Origin: Haliclona indistincta
Lineage: Eukaryota > Porifera > Demospongiae > Haplosclerida > Chalinidae
Length of the DNA: 64,000 nt
NCBI GenBank assembly: GCA_964017065.1
Contig: OZ024784.1
Location: 18,904,905-18,968,904, forward strand
Direction of reading: 5' to 3'
Below, in pieces: positions 55,701 to 64,000 of this stretch. Within the stretch, counting starts at the first letter, position 1; each line of letters begins with the position of its first letter. A program made the translations under genes and the position numbers. The notes under the pieces were generated by a model that saw only the letters and a list, made by a program, of their open reading frames with translations, made no database searches and was not told the DNA's origin.

Positions 55701-58700
55701 CTGTAGGCACAATCCTGAGCTCGAAGAAAGGTCTTTGCATTTGTTTGAAACAAAGCAACTGAGAGATCAAGGCCACTACGAAAAGCACACGGTAGGTTGT
55801 GCTCACTCTCCATTTGACTGGTAACCTCACCGCACACTAAATAATGGTTAGGTCGTTGTTCTAAAAATTTATTCTTTTGTCCCAGTTCAAAGTAAGCACA
55901 TCCTCTGTTATGATGAGCTACAGCAGCTGTCAGTCTATCACGAGTGAGGCGGAGTACCTCACTGTAGTGTGGAACAGCTCTCTCTGGGTTCTTCTCTAGC
56001 ATGTAGACATTACCAATGTTGCCATATGCTCTAGCTTGGCCTGCTTGATCCTGCCCATACACACCTTGACCTAGGGCTGTGTCATAGCATTCTTTCGCCT
56101 TATCCAGGTCACTCACAGCTTGATAGTAGGTACCGAGGTTATTGTAGGCACGACCAATAGCAGTAGGAGTGGGCTCATGTTGAAGAGTGAGATCAAGAGA
56201 GAGCTGAAGATGATGGAATGCCTCTTTGTGCTTGGAGAGACTAAGGTAAGTATTTCCGAGATTACCATGAGCCCAAGCATGAGAGATCATATCACCACAT
56301 TGCTCACTGAGCGTGATACCTTTCTCGTAGTAAGGAACAGCAGCAGTGTGATCCCCAACTGAGTGGAACAGATTACCAAGATTGATATGGCTACCTGCTA
56401 GAAAAGAAATAGACTCTGAGTAGTCACTTTCACCTGCTGCAATCGCTCGTTTGTATGACAGCACAGCTGGGCCTATATCTCGGGCATTCTTATGAGCCAT
56501 TCCAAGTTTTGAGAACATTGCACACTGAGTAACCAACTTATTTTTGTCACAAGATGGATATGATTGGACTGCCTTTTCAAAGTATTGTATTGCAACTGTT
56601 GGCTGGTTGTTAGTGAGTTTAATCACTCCGAGACGATGGTTGGCAAGACACACATGGTCTAACAAACCATTATTGAGACCATGTTCAACAACTCCCAGAA
56701 GTATTCTAATAGCACCTTCATACATACCTTCATTTTGTGAAGCTTCAGCTACTGCTAGCCACCAGTTAGATAATAATAGTGGATCACATTCTGTGTGTCT
56801 TATATTCTCTTGAGATTGAATTTCTTTTTTAACTGGAGCCTGAGCCGTTTTAGTTTCATTCTCATAAGTCATTTTTGTAACAGACTCTTCAACACTTTCA
56901 TCAATATCAGAATCTACTCCTTTGATGACAGACTCTTCCACAGCTTGTAATATCTGTCTGTTTGCACCTGCTTCAAGCAACTGACACACAACTGCAAGAT
57001 TGTCCGCTCTCCACTCGTTAGGTAGTGGAGGCATATCATAACATTGGCCAGGGTCCAGGTCAGGGTCAACAGTCATAGTCAATTGATCATCATCACTTTC
57101 GTGTTTCTTTTTGCAGAGTGGGTCATCGTACTCCCGAACAGAACCGAAATCCCATACTATTCTATTAGTATCATCTTCATTTGCAATTAATAATTTGCCA
57201 ATAGTAACCCCAGAACTTGGGCCTTTCTTTTTCTCTGCCAGTTCAAAGTAAGCACATCCTCTGTTATGATGAGCTACAGCAGCTGTCAGTCTATCACGAG
57301 TGAGGCGGAATACCTCACTGTAGTGTGGAACAGCTCTCTCTGGGTTCTTCTCTAGCATATAGACATTACCAATATTACCATATGCCCTAGCCTGGCCTGC
57401 TTGATCCTGCCCATACACACCTTGACCTAGTGCTGTGTCATAGCATTCTTTTGCCTTGTCCAGGTCACCCACAGCTTGATAGTAGGTACCGAGGTTATTG
57501 TAGGCACGACCAATAGCAGTAGGAGTGGGCTCATGTTGAAGAGTGAGATCGAGAGAGAGCTGAAGATGATGGAATGCCTGCTTGTGCTGGGAGAGACTTA
57601 GGTAAGTGTTTCCAAGGTTACCATGAGCCCAAGCATGAGAGATCATGTCACCACATTGCTCACTGAGCGTGATACCTTTCTCGTAGTAAGGAACAGCAGC
57701 AGTGTGATCACCAACAGAATGGAACAGATTACCAAGGTTGATGCTACCAGCTACTAGATCAGCAACAGGAGTGGACTGGTCACTCTCACCTGCAGTATTC
57801 GCTTCTCGATATGTCTGGACTGCTGAGCTGACATCTTGACCATTCTTCTGCACCTGTGCTAATTTTATGAGCATAGCACAGCGAGAGGGCTTGGGTGTGT
57901 CGACAAGTGGAAATAAGTGTTGAGACAGATCATTGTAAAGCTGAAGAGCCATTTGAAAGTGATGAACTGAACTAGCATTGCGATGATTGATGAGTTCAAT
58001 CTCTCCAAGACAATAATGAGCATACGAAGCACTGCCAGTAAACCGAGTCGCTCTTTGAAATACTACAATAGCCTCATCATACCTCTTCAGTCGCATTAGT
58101 GCTATACCAAGCAATATGTTCTTAGCAGCTTCTAGTTCTGCTGTTTCCCAGGGTTGCTCATCATCACTTAGCATCTGAAATATTGCATTATAGTCTTGTG
58201 CTTCTAATAGGTGTGATGCAGTCTCGAGCTGTTGAACAACTTTGATAGTTGCATCGCTATCAAGATTATTCAAATCTCGGTGAACAGGTGGATTGAGATG
58301 TATAATTATATATAAGGGACCTTCAGGTTGAAAAAAAGCATGCACATCTTCAATAGTTGCTTGGTCAGGCTTTCGATGAAACAAAACAACCTCATGAAAA
58401 TGGTTATCAGAATTAGACGATGGACAAGAAGATGGAGATACTGGAGTGGTTAGGCTAAAATTACTACCTGGTGATAATATATCACTCATATCTGTTTGAG
58501 AAGAACTAATGCTGGAATGTATGTCTGATGAAGTGACAAGCTGAGGTAAGCGATTGTTGGAAGGCTCATCAACAAATGGTGGAGCAGGACCTAGTAGTTG
58601 AGATGATCCATTTTTAGGAGGTATATTCACAAATGATGTGGCTGATTCAGAAGAAGGGGAAGCATTGTTTGGAGGTATATTCACAAATGATGTGGCAGAT

Positions 58701-59512
58701 TCAGAAGGAGGCAAAGCACTGCTGTGAGGTATATTCACAAATGATGTGGCAGATTCAGAAGAAGGGGAAGCATTGTTTGGAGGTATATTCACAAATGATG
58801 TGGCAGATTCAGAAGGAGGTGAAGCATTGCTGGGAGGTATTTTCACAAATGATGTGGCAGATTCAGAAGGAGTTGAAGCATTGTTTGGAGGTATATTCAC
58901 AAATGATGTGGCAGATTCAGAAGGAGGTGAAGCATTGTTGGGAGGTATATTCATAGATGAAGTGGCAGATTCAGAAGGAGGCAAAGCATTGCTGGGAGGT
59001 ATATTCATAGACGAAGTGGCTGTGCTAGTTTCGTAAGGCACTGCAAAAGACGGAGAACAAAATTGAGAAGGAGCTCTTTCACTAATTGTAGAGTACATAC
59101 TTGAGAATTTTTTTGTCATCAGATGCTGCTTAGTATCAAGTACAATTAGATAAAGAACAGATTTCTCGTGCCGAGATAGACTGAAGTGATATAACTTTGT
59201 AGGTGAAGGTACATATCGGGTGATGGTCAGTAGCTTTCTGCAAAAACTGAGATAGCCACTGGATGCTAATATACTAGCCATAACATAAGGATGCTTGGAG
59301 AAAATTGTCTCGTAGTAGTGGTTAGGATATTGAAAATCGGCAATGATGTCAGAATCACCGCGCTTCTTGAGCTGGGCCACGACAGCGGAGCGGACGGCAC
59401 TCTGGGCTGGTTTGTCGTCTTGGAATACATTGCTCAGAACTCTCGACGGATCTCGACGTCCGTCAATATCCTTGAAGATGTTAGTATTGACGTTGAGCTT
59501 CATCTTCCACAT
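52793..59512 (-). pseudogene. TPR-CHAT-NB-ARC-like paralogue with frameshifts (gene B)
   Basis: Exons correspond to gene A: 59512-54283, 54221-54093, 54043-52992, 52861-52793. Order: a unique N-terminus (MWKMKLNVNTNIF), eight 18-residue repeats (SFVNIPPNNASPPSES type, 58618-59035), a TPR block (about 58090-57240), a linker, a second TPR block (about 56760-55880), CHAT and NB-ARC-like regions. Relative to A it has 4 extra bases in GTGCATGCTAG (about 55483-55488), which break the frame at the start of CHAT, and 2 extra bases at about 53214-53219. The catalytic His of HLATHGS is Arg (HLATRGS, 54847-54849); Cys in LSSCDSG remains. Start 59512 is chosen as the first ATG; upstream codons are open. 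It is a pseudogene unless the indels are sequence errors, and in any case probably protease-dead. Confidence 0.82.
58618..59035 (-). repeat. 54 bp coding tandem repeat in gene B
   Basis: Eight in-frame copies of an 18-residue Pro/Ser/Asn-rich unit (T-S-F-V-N-I-P-P-N-N-A-S-P-P-S-E-S-A). Gene A has nothing similar in the sequenced part. Confidence 0.85.
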
Positions 59513-59663
59513 CACATGACTGTAATACTGTGGAGCTGTTGTGCAGGATAGTATAACTCGATTCTGGTACTCGCTGTGGTACTGGTACGAGGCTGCTGAC
59601 CACACCTATAGTTGGTTCCAATCAGAAGGTTGGTTGTTACTATGACAACAACCCATTGAGAGC
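59513..59663. promoter_or_regulatory. Presumed bidirectional promoter of gene B and coiled-coil gene
   Basis: About 150 bp separate divergent start codons at 59512 (-) and 59664 (+). No TATA box is seen. Conclusion is from gene arrangement only. Confidence 0.5.
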
Positions 59664-62600
59664 ATGTCGGGACAAGATCACTCTTTACCTGAGCTCCCTA
59701 GTAGCCGCGGGCTAACAGAAGGAGAACCAGGAAGGAGACACACATTACCGCCTGCTCTAGACACTAGCAGCAGACAGCAAGTGACCAGCCCTCCTCCTCG
59801 ACTAATGCTCAACAGGACAGCTCCTGTGTTCTTGTCGTCACGAGCACAGTCCAGACGAGTGAGTGAGTATGTGCGCCTATCACGAAGTGAGCTAGAACAC
59901 AAGGAGCAAGCTATGACATCCTTAAGGTAGGTAGCCAGACTCACTACTCCATCACTGCCTTCTCTTTCAACCCAGGAGTGTCAATATATCATTGCAGAGT
60001 AAAGTGAGAGAGCTAGAGGCCCATCAACAGGTTGCTGTAATGGTGAGCTAGATCAACAGCTAGCTGATGATAATACTGGTGTATAGCTGACAGGTGTGTG
60101 CCGCCAGCTAGCCAGCAGTGTGGGTAGTACAGCAGATGATGACATAGCTACTGAAACAATGGCGGACATGCTGACTACGAGAGTGGCTGCTCTAGTCAAG
60201 GAACACAGCCAGACATACACACAGGTGACCAGCCATTAGTGCACTAACACACACACAGGTGACCAGCCATTAGTGCACTAACACACACACAGGTGACCAG
60301 CCATTAGTGCACTAACATACACACAGGTGACCAGCCATTAGTGCACTAACATACACACAGGTGACCAGCCATTAGTGCACTAACATACACACAGGTGACC
60401 AGCCATTAGTGCACTAACATACACACAGGTGACCAGCCATTAGTGCACTAACACACACAGGTGACCAGCCATTAGTGCACTAACACACACAGGTGACCAG
60501 CCATTAGTGCACTAACACACACAGGTGACCAGCCATTAGTGCACTGACACACACAGGTGACCAGCCATTAGTGCACTAACACACACACAGGTGACCAGCC
60601 ATTAGTGCACTAACATACACACAGGTGACCAGCCATTAGTACACTAACACACACACAGGTGACCAGCCATTAGTGCACTAACATACACACAGGTGACCAG
60701 CCATTAGTGCACTAACACACACAGGTGACCAGCCATTAGTGCACTAACACACACAGGTGACCAGCCATTAGTGCACTAACACACACACAGGTGACCAGCC
60801 ATTAGTGCACTAACATACACACAGGTGACCAGCCATTAGTACACTAACACACACACAGGTGACCAGCCATTAGTGCACTAACATACACACAGGTGACCAG
60901 CCATTAGTGCACTAACACACACAGGAGACCAGCCATTAGTGCACTAACACACACACAGGTGACCAGCCATTAGTGCACTAACATACACACAGGTGACCAG
61001 CCATTAGTACACTAACACACACACAGGTGACCAGCCATTAGTGCACTAACATACACACACAGGTGACCAGCCATTAGTGCACTAACACACACACAGGTGA
61101 CCAGCCATTAGTGCACTAACATACACACAGGTGACCAGCCATTAGTACACTAACACACACACAGGTGACCAGCCATTAGTACACTAACATACACACAGGT
61201 GACCAGCCATTAGTGCACTAACACACACACAGGTGACCAGCCATTAGTGCACTAACATACACACAGGTGACCAGCCATTAGTACACTAACACACACACAG
61301 GTGACCAGCCATTAGTACACTAACATACACACAGGTGACCAGCCATTAGTGCACTAACATACACACAGGTGACCAGCCATTAGTGCACTAACATACACAC
61401 AGGTGACCAGCCATTAGTACACTAACACACACACAGGTGACCAGCCATTAGTACACTAACATACACACAGGTGACCAGCCATTAGTACACTAACACACAC
61501 ACAGGTGACCAGCCATTAGTACACTAACATACACACAGGTGACCAGCCATTAGTGCACTAACATACACACAGGTGACCAGCCATTAGTGCACTAACATAC
61601 ACACAGGTGACCAGCCATTAGTACACTAACACACACACAGGTGACCAGCCATTAGTACACTAACATACACACAGGTGACCAGCCATTAGTACACTAACAC
61701 ACACACAGGTGACCAGCCATTAGTACACTAACATACACACAGGTGACCAGCCATTAGTGCACTAACATACACACAGGTGACCAGCCATTAGTACACTAAC
61801 ACACACACAGGTGACCAGCCATTAGTACACTAACATACACACAGGTGACCAGCCATTAGTACACTAACATACACACAGGTGACCAGCCATTAGTGCACTA
61901 ACATACACACAGGTGACCAGCCATTAGTGCACTAACACACACACAGGTGACCAGCCATTAGTACACTAACACACACACAGGTGACCAGCCATTAGTGCAC
62001 TAACATACACACAGGTGACCAGCCATTAGTGCACTAACATACACACAGGTGACCAGCCATTAGTGCACTAACATACACACAGGTGACCAGCCATTAGTGC
62101 ACTAACACACACACAGGTGACCAGCCATTAGTGCACTAACACACACAGGTGACCAGCCATTAGTGCACTAACACACACAGGTGACCAGCCATTAGTACAC
62201 TAACACACACACAGGTGACCAGCCATTAGTGCACTAACATACACACAGGTGACCAGCCATTAGTACACTAACACACACACAGGTGACCAGCCATTAGTAC
62301 ACTAACATACACACAGGTGACCAGCCATTAGTGCACTAACACACACACAGGTGACCAGCCATTAGTGCACTAACATACACACAGGTGACCAGCCATTAGT
62401 ACACTAACACACACACAGGTGACCAGCCATTAGTACACTAACATACACACAGGTGACCAGCCATTAGTGCACTAACATACACACAGGTGACCAGCCATTA
62501 GTGCACTAACATACACACAGGTGACCAGCCATTAGTACACTAACACACACACAGGTGACCAGCCATTAGTACACTAACATACACACAGGTGACCAGCCAT

Positions 62601-64000
62601 TAGTACACTAACACACACACAGGTGACCAGCCATTAGTACACTAACATACACACAGGTGACCAGCCATTAGTGCACTAACATACACACAGGTGACCAGCC
62701 ATTAGTGCACTAACATACACACAGGTGACCAGCCATTAGTACACTAACACACACACAGGTGACCAGCCATTAGTACACTAACATACACACAGGTGACCAG
62801 CCATTAGTACACTAACACACACACAGGTGACCAGCCATTAGTACACTAACATACACACAGGTGACCAGCCATTAGTGCACTAACATACACACAGGTGACC
62901 AGCCATTAGTACACTAACACACACACAGGTGACCAGCCATTAGTACACTAACATACACACAGGTGACCAGCCATTAGTACACTAACATACACACAGGTGA
63001 CCAGCCATTAGTGCACTAACATACACACAGGTGACCAGCCATTAGTGCACTAACACACACACAGGTGACCAGCCATTAGTACACTAACACACACACAGGT
63101 GACCAGCCATTAGTGCACTAACATACACACAGGTGACCAGCCATTAGTGCACTAACATACACACAGGTGACCAGCCATTAGTGCACTAACATACACACAG
63201 GTGACCAGCCATTAGTGCACTAACACACACACAGGTGACCAGCCATTAGTACACTAACATACACACAGGTGACCAGCCATTAGTACACTAACACACACAC
63301 AGGTGACCAGCCATTAGTGCACTAACATACACACAGGTGACCAGCCATTAGTGCACTAACATACACACAGGTGACCAGCCATTAGTACACTTCTCACAAT
63401 GCTCTATTATGTTGTTAGCTGTGCAGTGTGAGGGAGGAACTAGAGAGTGTGAGAGGTGAGCTAGCAGCTGCTGAGGTGAAGATGACCAGTGCACAGTCAC
63501 AGCTCAGAGGACTGGAGAGTGTGGTCTCCAGCAAGGAGGCACTCAACCAGCAACTCAAGGTAATAATGAGGACAGATAATCAGTCTGATAGCTGAAGCCA
63601 TCATTAATTTTGTAGCACTTTCAACCTATACACCAAATTTTAATTGTCAACTTGTCATAAGTAATGTGTGGAATAGTGTGTGCTATCTGTGTAGGTCGAG
63701 CTTGAGTCTAGTCAGCAGTCCACAGCCCGATGCACTGCCATGGTGCAGTCACTACGCCAGCAACTGAGCAGTGCTGAGAGGGAGAGAGATACCACCCAAT
63801 CCACACGCCACACCATGCAGACAGAGATAGGCAGACTACAGCAGCAACTCAGAGACACTGTGAGTGATAGTGGGAGGGTGGATGAGTGACAGTGGGAGGG
63901 TGAATGAGTGACAGTGGGAGGGTGAATGAGTGAAAGTGGGAGGGTGGATGAGTGACAGTGGGAGGGTGGATGAGTGACAGTGGGAGGGTGGATGAGTGTC
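59664..64000 (+). CDS. Coiled-coil protein, N-terminal exons (incomplete)
   Basis: Predicted exons: 59664-59928, 59976-60042, 60087-60221, 63420-63558, 63695-63859; the gene runs beyond the window. The first about 65 residues are Ser/Pro/Arg-rich and probably disordered. From VRLSRSELEHKEQAMTSLR on, heptad-rich helices dominate (SLQSKVRELEAHQQ, then REELESVRGELAAAEVKM, then SLRQQLSSAERERD), which is classic coiled coil. I do not recognise the family; a cytoskeletal or ciliary scaffold is possible but not shown. ATG 59664 is the first in the frame. Exon 3 ends TACACACAG at the donor that has been amplified into the next feature. Exon edges are within a few bases. Confidence 0.75.
60222..63400 (+). 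repeat. 34 bp minisatellite made of an exon-end and 5' splice site
   Basis: About 95 units of GTGACCAGCCATTAGTGCAC plus TAACAYACACACAG, 32-36 bp long. The last 12 nt of each unit (ACATACACACAG or ACACACACACAG) copy the last 12 nt of exon 3, and the GTGACC that follows copies its 5' splice site. The array fills almost the whole intron. Variants alternate GTGCACTAACATAC and GTACACTAACACAC in a higher-order pattern. Confidence 0.92.
63860..64000 (+). repeat. 22 bp minisatellite starting at a 5' splice site
   Basis: GTGAGTGATAGTGGGAGGGTGGATGA-type repeats (GATGAGTGACAGTGGGAGGGTG, written in two parts as GATGAGTGACA and GTGGGAGGGTG) begin at the donor after CAGAGACACT and run off the window. Confidence 0.85.

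Noticed and set aside
60222..63400. CRISPR-like or coding repeat
   Set aside because: 34 bp units have no spacers and contain no sustained open frame.

Overview
The window is animal nuclear DNA, most likely from a demosponge of the Amphimedon type. I infer this from compact genes with 30-130 bp GT-AG introns, a metazoan TADA2B orthologue, a sponge/cnidarian-style NACHT-LRR gene, TPR-CHAT genes, and dense small transposons. A run of 200 Ns at 25885-26084 marks a draft-assembly gap. I see no tRNA, rRNA, CRISPR array or prokaryotic operon.

Positions 1-14.9 kb are mobile-element territory. They hold a decayed non-LTR retrotransposon with a restriction-like endonuclease domain, several fold-back and TIR elements, and a 4.2 kb DDE-type DNA transposon (10628-14865). 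That transposon carries a broken transposase and, divergently, an intact HIRAN-domain gene. Its transposase was split by a Helitron-like element, which in turn was hit by a TIR element. Positions 14957-19357 encode an intact NACHT-LRR receptor (NLR). At 21.0-24.9 kb lie two broken paralogues of it. Minisatellite, the gap and MITEs with clear target-site duplications (27157-27708, 28512-28826) follow.

Positions 31.0-59.6 kb form an inverted pair around a housekeeping gene. Gene A (31545-37177, +) encodes a TPR-CHAT protease with a C-terminal NB-ARC-like region. TADA2B (38152-52661, +; 17 exons by my reading) is the SAGA adaptor. Gene B (59512-52793, -) is a paralogue of A with two frameshifts and the CHAT catalytic His changed to Arg. 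B is tail-to-tail with TADA2B and head-to-head with a coiled-coil gene (59664 to beyond 64000).

The most unusual signal is in the introns. TADA2B intron 7 is swollen to 11.1 kb by about 130 copies of a 41 bp satellite. Each monomer is a copy of the intron's own 3' splice site plus the first 26 nt of exon 8. Three near-identical 2,925 bp units in this array also carry a Crypton tyrosine recombinase gene. In the coiled-coil gene, a 3.2 kb array repeats the opposite junction (last 12 nt of an exon plus its 5' splice site) roughly 95 times. So two genes in one window carry arrays built from their own exon-intron boundaries, with each monomer a near-identical decoy splice site.

The NLR and the TPR-CHAT genes resemble innate-immune or cell-death regulators. 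Their linkage here, each with broken copies, fits a birth-and-death immune cluster, but that role is inferred.
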